From Novosphingobium sp. KA1 (lineage in GTDB: Bacteria > Pseudomonadota > Alphaproteobacteria > Sphingomonadales > Sphingomonadaceae): a stretch of DNA of 64,000 nucleotides. Of the stretch, positions 43,188 through 50,707 are shown in pieces. Each line of letters opens with the position of its first letter. Position 1 is the first letter of the stretch. The notes beneath the pieces are model-generated. The model was given only the letters and a program-made list of their open reading frames with translations. It was not told the DNA's origin and made no database searches. The DNA is taken from positions 2,567,001 to 2,631,000 of the forward strand of contig NZ_CP021247.1 in assembly GCF_017309955.1 (NCBI RefSeq). Reading direction: 5' to 3'. The translations under genes were made by a program, and so were the position numbers.

Positions 43188-43223
43188 CTCCCTCCGGCGG
43201 GCCCTCGCTCCCGGCGGAGGGAG
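43188..43223 (+). terminator. hairpin after the acidic repeat protein
   Basis: CTCCCTCCG (43188-43196) pairs with CGGAGGGAG (43215-43223) 20 nt past the stop. There is no T run, so termination by the hairpin alone is doubtful. Confidence 0.4.
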
Positions 43224-43397
43224 CTGCATCTGGCCTAAATGCGGCCAAGATTGCTTGCCTTGCGGGCCGGTTGGTGCTAGCGGCCCCCAACTTCGAGCCG
43301 ACCTCGCAAGGGATTCGGCGAAATTCGTGTTTTCTCAAGGTACGTTCCGCGTCGGAATGCGGAAGTCGTGCTTTCGATTTGTGAGGTGTGTCGGTTT

Positions 43398-43604
43398 ATG
43401 CAGATTCTCGTTCGCGACAACAACGTCGATCAGGCTCTCCGGGCTCTCAAGAAGAAGCTGCAGCGTGAAGGCGTTTACCGCGAAATGAAGCTGCGTCGCC
43501 ACTTCGAGAAGCCCTCCGAAAAGCGTGCGCGCGAAAAGGCTGCTGCCGTTCGCCGCGCTCGCAAGCTGGAGCGCAAGCGTCTCGAGCGCGACGGCGTCAA
43601 GTAA
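43398..43604 (+). CDS. rpsU: 30S ribosomal protein S21
   Basis: S21 joins the small ribosomal subunit and helps base pairing between mRNA and the 3' end of 16S rRNA. The 68-residue, strongly basic protein reads [20 protein letters not shown] at its N-terminus and ends in the arginine/lysine helix [16 protein letters not shown]. An in-frame upstream codon would add ten residues with no similarity, so the ATG at 43398 is used. It lies between structured non-coding segments on both sides. Confidence 0.96.
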   Translation: MQILVRDNNVDQALRALKKKLQREGVYREMKLRRHFEKPSEKRAREKAAAVRRARKLERKRLERDGVK

Positions 43605-43620
43605 GATACCCGTCGGATAG

Positions 43621-43648
43621 GGCGTGGGGTTTGTCCCCCACGCCTTGT
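43621..43648 (+). terminator. probable terminator of rpsU
   Basis: GGCGTGGGG (43621-43629) pairs with CCCCACGCC (43636-43644) around a T-rich loop and is followed by TTGT. It is 16 nt after the stop codon. The tail is short, so some read-through into the structured region downstream is likely. Confidence 0.55.
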
Positions 43649-43655
43649 GCGGTGC

Positions 43656-43735
43656 CGGCCCGCTCCCCCACGCGACCTCGTTCGTGCTTGTCGATAACGG
43701 GCAAGCCTCGAAAGGTCGGGTGAGGGAGCGGGCCG
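43656..43735. repeat. long imperfect inverted repeat (80-nt cruciform)
   Basis: The left arm at 43656-43680 begins CGGCCCGCTCCC. It is the inverse of the right arm at 43709-43735, which ends GGGAGCGGGCCG, with about three differences and a two-base bulge. Inside, GCTTGTC and GGCAAGC make a second stem. The whole folds into one long hairpin of the kind seen for dispersed intergenic repeats, and it does not look coding. Confidence 0.8.
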
Positions 43736-43770
43736 ATGTCGTGTCCGGCGCTGGTGTTTTTGCTGCGCGT

Positions 43771-43866
43771 TCAGGAAACGATTCGTGCAAGTGGTAACGC
43801 GGCTTAATCGCTTGCTGGTTGCGTTTTCCTGATCCATGAGGGCGCGGACGAATCCCGCGCCCTTTT
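43771..43866 (+). ncRNA. candidate small RNA or structured rpsU 3' UTR
   Basis: Two consecutive structures lie in a 326-nt gap without genes. First, TCAGGAAACG (43771-43780) pairs with CGTTTTCCTGA (43822-43832, one bulge), with an inner GCAAG/CTTGC stem. Next comes a GC-rich hairpin followed by TTTT (43840-43866). A terminator this far (236 nt) past rpsU and 64 nt before the next start suggests that a separate short transcript ends here. No promoter was identified with confidence and no known RNA family was recognised. Confidence 0.45.
43840..43866 (+). terminator. intrinsic terminator of the unassigned transcript
   Basis: GGGCGCGG (43840-43847) pairs with CCGCGCCC (43855-43862), followed at once by TTTT. 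Confidence 0.75.
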
Positions 43867-43930
43867 GCGCATCCGTGCCTTGCGCGCGTATCGCAGCCGC
43901 TGGGCGCCACAAGATAACCAGGAAGGCTCC

Positions 43931-44482
43931 ATGACAGAGATCACCCGCGTCCCGCTGCAGCCGGTTGCCAAGGGCGCCGTAGCCAAGATCTGGATCGGTG
44001 TTGCCGCGCTCGCGCTGGCTGGCGCCGGCATCGCTTATGCCGCGCTGCCGCCTTCGGTCCATGTTTCGACGATCAAGGCCGGTTCGGGCGATTCGCCGAC
44101 GCTCGATGACGTGGTGCTGATCAACTACAAGGGCACGCTGCCCGGCGGTAAGGTCTTCGACCAGCAGAAGGGCGTGCCGATGGCGCTGGCGGAAGTCGTT
44201 CCCGGCTTCGGCAAGGCGCTGGTGAAGATGCAGCGCGGCGGCAAATACGACGTCGAGATTCCCGCCGCGCTCGGTTACGGCGCCAAGGGTGCCGGCCCGA
44301 TTCCGCCGAACACCGACCTGAAGTTCGAGATCGAACTGATCGATTTCAAGAGCCGCGCCGAGATCGAGCAGCAGCAGCGTATCCTCCAGCAGCTTCAGCA
44401 GATGCAGATGCAGCAGGGCGGCGCGGCGGCCGGCGGCATGCCGGGTGGCGCGGCCCCCGAAGCCGCTCCGGTCCAGCCCTGA
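43931..44482 (+). CDS. membrane-anchored FKBP-type peptidyl-prolyl isomerase
   Basis: The 183-residue protein has one N-terminal membrane helix (IWIGVAALALAGAGIAYAAL) and an FKBP domain that should face the periplasm. Active-site residues of the fold are visible: the YKGTLPGGKVFDQ strand, the VVPGFGKALVKMQRGGKY segment and AALGYGAKGAGPIPPNTDLKFEIELID. The C-terminus is a Gln-rich helix (QQQRILQQLQQMQMQQ) and a Gly/Pro tail. GGAAGG at 43921-43926 supports the ATG. It is followed 11 nt later by a second FKBP gene, and the two have nearly the same domain pattern, so they arose by tandem duplication. Confidence 0.9.
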   Translation: MTEITRVPLQPVAKGAVAKIWIGVAALALAGAGIAYAALPPSVHVSTIKAGSGDSPTLDDVVLINYKGTLPGGKVFDQQKGVPMALAEVVPGFGKALVKMQRGGKYDVEIPAALGYGAKGAGPIPPNTDLKFEIELIDFKSRAEIEQQQRILQQLQQMQMQQGGAAAGGMPGGAAPEAAPVQP

Positions 44483-44493
44483 TCGCGCGCCCG

Positions 44494-45012
44494 GTGAAGA
44501 TCGCTTCTCTCGCGCTCGCTTCTCTGGTGGCGCTTGCGCTGCCGGTGGCGGCTCAGGCCGCCGCGAAGCCCGCCGCTCCGGCTCCGGCTTCGGCTCCGGC
44601 AGCGGCGCCTGCCGCACCCAAGGTCACGCTGGAAACGCTGACCAAGGGTGAGGGCGCCAGCCCCGGCCGCGATGACTTCGTGCTGATCGCCTACAAGGGC
44701 ATGCTCAAGGACGGCACCGTGTTCGACCAGTCGGACGCGACGCCGATGCCGGTGGGCGAAGTCGTGCCCGGCTTTGCCGATGGCCTCGTGCAGATGCAGC
44801 GCGGCGGGTCTTACCGGCTGACGATCCCTTCGGCGCTTGGCTACGGTGCGGAAGCGTCCGGCCCGATCCCGGCCAATTCGGACCTCGTGTTCGAAGTCCA
44901 GCTGATCGACTGGAAGACCCGCGCCGAATTCGAGCAGATGATGGCGGCGGTTCAGGCCCAGCAGGAAGCGGCCGCTCCCGCCGATCCGCAGGCCCAGCAA
45001 CCCAAGCAATAA
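44494..45012 (+). CDS. exported FKBP-type peptidyl-prolyl isomerase
   Basis: The 172-residue protein has a signal peptide (SLALASLVALALPVAAQAAA) and an Ala/Pro-rich linker, so it should be free in the periplasm, unlike its anchored neighbour. Its FKBP domain shows YKGMLKDGTVFDQ, VVPGFADGLVQMQRGGSY and SALGYGAEASGPIPANSDLVFEVQLID. The 25 C-terminal residues are Gln/Ala rich. It starts with GTG at 44494, as no ATG opens the signal peptide. The pair probably assists folding of outer-membrane or periplasmic proteins. Confidence 0.9.
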   Translation: MKIASLALASLVALALPVAAQAAAKPAAPAPASAPAAAPAAPKVTLETLTKGEGASPGRDDFVLIAYKGMLKDGTVFDQSDATPMPVGEVVPGFADGLVQMQRGGSYRLTIPSALGYGAEASGPIPANSDLVFEVQLIDWKTRAEFEQMMAAVQAQQEAAAPADPQAQQPKQ

Positions 45013-45134
45013 GACATCGGCGGCCCTTTGCGGGTCGCTCGATGCTTGAAGCAATTCCGGCCGGGTGCTAGCGCCCCGGCCTGAACTTTCCGGTGCGCGC
45101 CTGCCGCGTGCCGGATTAATCGTGAAGGAAAGCC

Positions 45135-45437
45135 ATGTCGGTCGATACCGCAACCGTTGCGAAGATCGCCAGCCTTGCCCGCATCAAGGTGAGCGAGGCT
45201 GAAATCGAGGCGATGGTCCCCGAACTCAACGGCATTCTCGCCTGGGTCGAGCAGCTTGGCGAGGTCGATACTTCGCAAGTCGAGCCGATGACCGCCGTCA
45301 TCCCCAATACGCTGCGCCTGCGCGACGACGTGATCGATGCCGATCCGCTGACCGGCGGCGACAAGCGCGATGCCGTCCTGGCCAATGCTCCCGCCGCTGA
45401 ACACGGTTTCTTCGGCGTGCCCAAGGTGATCGAATAA
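45135..45437 (+). CDS. gatC: Asp-tRNA(Asn)/Glu-tRNA(Gln) amidotransferase subunit C
   Basis: GatC is the small subunit that holds GatA and GatB together in the transamidation of misacylated Glu-tRNA(Gln) or Asp-tRNA(Asn). The 100-residue protein begins with the family helix [21 protein letters not shown] and ends in the VPKVIE tail. The next gene, gatA, starts directly after its stop codon, with no spacer. GAAAG precedes the ATG. Confidence 0.96.
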   Translation: MSVDTATVAKIASLARIKVSEAEIEAMVPELNGILAWVEQLGEVDTSQVEPMTAVIPNTLRLRDDVIDADPLTGGDKRDAVLANAPAAEHGFFGVPKVIE

Positions 45438-46925
45438 ATGACTGATCTTACGGAACTTGGCGTCGCGCAGATCCGCGACGGTGTTGCCGGCGGCGACTTC
45501 ACCGCCGTCGAAGTGGCCGAGGCGTTCAACGCCAACGTCGCTGCTGCGCAGGAAGCGCTGAACGCCTTCATCATCGCCACGCCGGAAAAGGCCGTCGAAG
45601 CCGCTGCCGCCACCGACGCCAAGCGTGCGCGCGGTGAAGCGCTGGGCAAGATGGGCGGCGTGCCGATCGGCATGAAGGACCTGTTCGCCACCTTCGACGT
45701 GCAGACCACCGCCGCCAGCCACATGCTGGAAGGCTTCAAGCCTCAGTACGAATCGACCGTTTCGCAGAAGCTGTGGGATGCAGGGGCAGGCATGCTGGGC
45801 AAGCTCAACCTCGACCAGTTCGCCATGGGCTCGTCGAACGAGACCAGCTATTTCGGCAACGTGATCTCGCCGTGGAAGCGCAACGACGGTGGCAATGCCG
45901 CGCTCGCGCCCGGCGGTTCCTCGGGCGGTTCCTCGGCCGCGCTGGCCGCGCGCCTCTGCCCGGCGGCGACCGGCACCGACACCGGCGGTTCGATCCGCCA
46001 GCCTGCCGCGTTCACCGGCACGACCGGCATCAAGCCGACCTACGGCCGCTGCTCGCGCTGGGGTGTGGTTGCTTTCGCCAGCTCGCTCGACCAGGCAGGC
46101 CCGATGGCCCGCTCGGTGCAGGACTGCGCGATCATGCTCGAAGCCATGGCCGGTTTCGACGCCAAGGATTCGACCAGCCTCGACCTCCCGGTGCCGAACT
46201 GGGAAGCCGCTCTCTCGGGCGACATGAAGGGCAAGAAGGTCGGCATTCCGAAGGAATACCGCGTCGATGGCCTGGACGCGGATGTCGCCAAGTCGTGGGA
46301 TGACGGCATTGCCTGGCTGAAGGATGCGGGCGCCGAGATCGTCGAGATCTCGCTGCCGCACACCAAGTACGCGCTGCCGACCTACTACATCATCGCCCCT
46401 GCCGAAGCCTCGTCGAACCTCGCCCGCTATGACGGCGTGCGCTACGGCCTGCGCGACCTGCCGGACGGTGCGAACCTCCAGGACATGTACGCCGCGACCC
46501 GCGCCGCCGGTTTCGGCCCCGAGGTCAAGCGCCGCATCCTGATCGGCACCTATGTGCTCTCGGCCGGTTTCTACGACGCCTACTACACGCAGGCCCAGAA
46601 GGTCCGCGCGCTGATCGCGCAGGACTTCGCGCATGCCTTCGAAGAGTGCGACGTGATCCTCGCGCCGACCGCGCCCAGCGCCGCCTTCGGCCTTGGCGAG
46701 AACGTCGACGATCCGCTGAAGATGTACCTCAACGACGTCTTCGCGGTGCCCGCCTCGCTCGCGGGTCTCCCGGCGATGTCGGTGCCCGCAGGCCTCAACC
46801 GCGAAGGTCTGCCGCTGGGTCTTCAGGTCATCGGCAAGGCTTTTGACGAACAGGGCGTGCTGAACGCCGGTCTCGCGCTGGAACAGCGCGCGCTGTTCGC
46901 GGCCAAGCCGGAGAAGTGGTGGTAA
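45438..46925 (+). CDS. gatA: aspartyl/glutamyl-tRNA amidotransferase subunit A
   Basis: GatA is the amidase that releases ammonia from glutamine or asparagine for the GatB kinase site. The 495-residue protein carries the amidase-signature catalytic triad: Lys80 in [10 protein letters not shown], the cis-serine in the [10 protein letters not shown] loop (about residues 159-167) and the nucleophile serine in [11 protein letters not shown]. The length is typical. Its start abuts the gatC stop codon. gatB follows after 177 nt, a long gap for this operon, which contains a strong hairpin. Confidence 0.97.
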   Translation: MTDLTELGVAQIRDGVAGGDFTAVEVAEAFNANVAAAQEALNAFIIATPEKAVEAAAATDAKRARGEALGKMGGVPIGMKDLFATFDVQTTAASHMLEGFKPQYESTVSQKLWDAGAGMLGKLNLDQFAMGSSNETSYFGNVISPWKRNDGGNAALAPGGSSGGSSAALAARLCPAATGTDTGGSIRQPAAFTGTTGIKPTYGRCSRWGVVAFASSLDQAGPMARSVQDCAIMLEAMAGFDAKDSTSLDLPVPNWEAALSGDMKGKKVGIPKEYRVDGLDADVAKSWDDGIAWLKDAGAEIVEISLPHTKYALPTYYIIAPAEASSNLARYDGVRYGLRDLPDGANLQDMYAATRAAGFGPEVKRRILIGTYVLSAGFYDAYYTQAQKVRALIAQDFAHAFEECDVILAPTAPSAAFGLGENVDDPLKMYLNDVFAVPASLAGLPAMSVPAGLNREGLPLGLQVIGKAFDEQGVLNAGLALEQRALFAAKPEKWW

Positions 46926-47047
46926 GCTGGTCGTTCCTTTTCGAACTGGTCAGTGGCATCGCAGAGGTGTGGCCGATCCGGGAGCCGAAAAGGGAAGACG
47001 ACCGACCCGCAGCTCGGCGCAAAGTGCCGGAGCGGGAAACAAATGAC

Positions 47048-47083
47048 GGGGCGAGGCAGCGGCATCGGCTGCTGCGTCGCCCC
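47048..47083 (+). promoter_or_regulatory. strong hairpin in the gatB leader
   Basis: GGGGCGAGGCAGC (47048-47060) and GCTGCGTCGCCCC (47071-47083) pair over 13 positions with one mismatch around a 10-nt loop, 20 nt before the gatB ATG. No T run follows, so it is more likely an RNA processing or translation-control element than a terminator. Confidence 0.5.
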
Positions 47084-47102
47084 AGAAGTGGACCGAAACA
47101 CG

Positions 47103-48605
<1,503 letters not shown>

Positions 48606-48666
48606 AATATATCACCAGAGTCAGGCCCAAGACTGCTTGAAGTCGGTAGAATTCCGTGATTGATCT

Positions 48667-48704
48667 CCCCCTGGCGTTCATTCGAACGTCAGGGGGAATT
48701 TATG
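48667..48704 (+). promoter_or_regulatory. hairpin that buries the ribosome binding site
   Basis: CCCCCTGGCGTTC (48667-48679) pairs over all 13 positions (one G-U pair) with GAACGTCAGGGGG (48684-48696), closed by an ATTC loop. The right arm contains the only plausible Shine-Dalgarno (AGGGGG, 48691-48696) for the ATG at 48702. Translation would need the stem to be opened or the transcript to start inside it. Confidence 0.6.
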
Positions 48705-49361
48705 CGACACAGGACTTTACTGGCGCTGGCCATGCTTGCATGCGTCCAGCCGCTTGAGGGCGCTTTGGCCCAATCTACTTCAACCGAAGCGGCGGCGGCC
48801 GCATCGGTAGCCGCAAATACTTCCGTCACGATCGATAGCGTGACCGGATTGCCCATGCGCCGCTTCAGCGAGGCGGAAGTCGCGGCCGTGGCGATGCCAA
48901 AAACCGCCTTTGTCGAAACGCCGCTCATCGAGGCGGACTATGACAAGTATTTCTATTTCCAGCGCCCCGATACCAGCTTCGACGAGGCCTATGCCGACAT
49001 CATCGAGTGTGACGCGCTGAGCAGCGGCGCCAGCTACTATGGCGGCGGCGATTTTGGCTCGACGGCGGCCTTCGCGCAGTACGGCGTGTTGCCGAGCGCG
49101 ATCGGCGGCGCCATCGGTTCGGTGATTGCCGATGCCGTGTTTGGCTCGGCGGTGCGCCGCCAGATGCGCCGCACCAACTTGCGCAATTGCATGGGCTTCA
49201 AGGGTTACGACCGCTACGGATTGGAGAAGGACTTGTGGCAGGACTTCAATTTCGAGGAAGGACTGGACCGCGAGAACGCCAAGAACCGGGCCGAGGCACT
49301 GCTCAAGCAGGCGCGCGTGGCGTCGGGACCGGCACCGCAGCAGAAGGCGCTGGGCCTGTGA
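48702..49361 (+). CDS. exported protein of unknown function
   Basis: The 219-residue protein has a signal peptide (HRTLLALAMLACVQPLEGALA) and a mature part that I do not recognise. It contains a small glycine-rich hydrophobic stretch (LPSAIGGAIGSVIADAVFG, about residues 128-146) that could insert in a membrane, and two cysteines (IECDAL, NCMGF). The second half is charged and helical. The next gene starts inside its stop codon (TGATG), so the two are made together. Its ribosome site is folded into a strong hairpin. Confidence 0.75.
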   Translation: MRHRTLLALAMLACVQPLEGALAQSTSTEAAAAASVAANTSVTIDSVTGLPMRRFSEAEVAAVAMPKTAFVETPLIEADYDKYFYFQRPDTSFDEAYADIIECDALSSGASYYGGGDFGSTAAFAQYGVLPSAIGGAIGSVIADAVFGSAVRRQMRRTNLRNCMGFKGYDRYGLEKDLWQDFNFEEGLDRENAKNRAEALLKQARVASGPAPQQKALGL

Positions 49362-50299
49362 TGCGCGCGCGTCTTGCATTCGCGGCCGCGCTGTCGCTGG
49401 CCGGTCTGGCTTCGCCCGCACTCGCCGACAAGGATCCGCCTCCCGCGCCGACCCTGGCCATCGAGGAGAAGAATCTCGTTTCCGGCAAGTACAAGATCGA
49501 TCCCGCCCAGGGGTACATCTTCCTGCGTACGGACGGGCGGAGCAACGGCGCCTTCGTGCGCATTCCCGACGAGCAGGACCTTGCCGATTATACGGCTGTA
49601 TTCGAAAGGTCCTTTGCGAAAGCCGTCAAGACATACGAGAGCCAGGCGGCGGGTTACGAGAAGGCGGTCACCTTTGCCCAGCAGCGCAACCTGATCGTGC
49701 CGCTCAAGCCGGTCAAACCCGAGCGTGAGACGTTCTCGGTGGGGGACATCGGGCAGCGCACCCTGGTGAACGTGGGTCCAATGTACGCGTTCTCGAAGAA
49801 TGCGGCCACGGATGAATATAGCTATCTGCAGCTGGTGAAGCCGGGCACCTACATCTATTACGGCCCTGTCTTTGTCGCGGCCAATGGGGTGGGCAGCGGC
49901 GTCTGCTTCTGCATGGGATCGGTGCGTTTCGAGGTGAAGGCCGGGCAGATCACGGATCTTGGCGACTTCCTCACAGTCGCCCCCGACCAGACGGCGCAGG
50001 TGCCCTCGGACATGGATCCCAAGCTTGTTTCCCGGCTCCATGGACCGGGAACGCCGCGTTACGGATTGCCTGCCTCGCTGGCGGCCTACCCGTCGGCCAA
50101 GGCCGAGTTCCATGCGAGCGGCAAGCTCAACAACTTCTACGGGTTGACGGTGTCGCGCATGCAGCCGGTGCCCGGCGTGCTCGCCTATCAGCGTGACGTT
50201 GCGATCGATGTGGTCAGCGGCGAACGTGTCGTGCTCGGCTTCCCGCGGCCAATGCCCGGAGCGGCTGCAGCGCCGAACAGCGGCGGTGGGCAGCCCTGA
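49361..50299 (+). CDS. exported protein of unknown function, partner of the previous gene
   Basis: The 312-residue protein has a signal peptide (ARLAFAAALSLAGLASPALA). The mature domain is rich in strands, including YKIDPAQGYIFLRTDGRSNGAF and then LVKPGTYIYYGPVFV. A CFCM cysteine pair lies near the middle, and the C-terminus is Gly/Pro rich. The pattern suggests a beta-sandwich periplasmic or surface protein, but no family is recognised. It overlaps the preceding stop by one base and is followed by a strong bidirectional terminator. Confidence 0.75.
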   Translation: MRARLAFAAALSLAGLASPALADKDPPPAPTLAIEEKNLVSGKYKIDPAQGYIFLRTDGRSNGAFVRIPDEQDLADYTAVFERSFAKAVKTYESQAAGYEKAVTFAQQRNLIVPLKPVKPERETFSVGDIGQRTLVNVGPMYAFSKNAATDEYSYLQLVKPGTYIYYGPVFVAANGVGSGVCFCMGSVRFEVKAGQITDLGDFLTVAPDQTAQVPSDMDPKLVSRLHGPGTPRYGLPASLAAYPSAKAEFHASGKLNNFYGLTVSRMQPVPGVLAYQRDVAIDVVSGERVVLGFPRPMPGAAAAPNSGGGQP

Positions 50300-50318
50300 T
50301 CCTGCCGTAACCGACAAA

Positions 50319-50358
50319 AAACAGGCCCGGAAGCAAAGATCTGCTTCCGGGCCTGTTT
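50319..50358. terminator. bidirectional terminator with perfect 17-bp stem
   Basis: AAACAGGCCCGGAAGCA (50319-50335) pairs with TGCTTCCGGGCCTGTTT (50342-50358). On the minus strand the stem is followed by six T; on the plus strand by three T then GCTT. It separates two convergent genes. Confidence 0.95.
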
Positions 50359-50379
50359 GCTTGCCGCGTGCAGGGTCGC

Positions 50380-50679
50380 TCAGCCGACCTTGGTGCCTTC
50401 CAGCTTCATCGTGCCGAAGAAGCCGGCCTTGATCGTGCCGGTGAGCTCGGTGCCCTCGACGCTGGCCTTGCAGTCGAGGTCGATCGGCATCGGCGAGGTC
50501 ATCTTCATCTTCCAGCTCAGCTGGTTGCCGCTGATCCTGCCGTCGCGCAGTTCCATCGTGCCGAGATCGCCGGTGATCTGGCCGGTGAAGGTGTCACCCT
50601 CGGGCACGATGGTGAGCGTGCCCTTCTGGTGGCCCATCGGCGTCTTGGTCGAGCATTGGTAGGTTCCGCCGAGCGACAT
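50380..50679 (-). CDS. small cytoplasmic beta-sheet protein
   Basis: The 99-residue protein has no signal peptide. It consists of alternating strands with Gly/Thr turns (GTYQCSTKTPMGHQKGTLTIV, then FTGQITGDLGTMELRDGRI). It resembles short bacterial proteins of a calycin-like or lipocalin-like barrel with conserved GxLxxxxxGxxxTG turns, but no function is known to me. AGGAG six bases before ATG 50679 makes that start better than ATG 50682. The M16 peptidase gene ends 28 nt upstream, so cotranscription is likely. Confidence 0.75.
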   Translation of the reverse strand: MSLGGTYQCSTKTPMGHQKGTLTIVPEGDTFTGQITGDLGTMELRDGRISGNQLSWKMKMTSPMPIDLDCKASVEGTELTGTIKAGFFGTMKLEGTKVG

Positions 50680-50707
50680 CATGTTCTCCTGTTCGTTGCC
50701 GGGCGGT

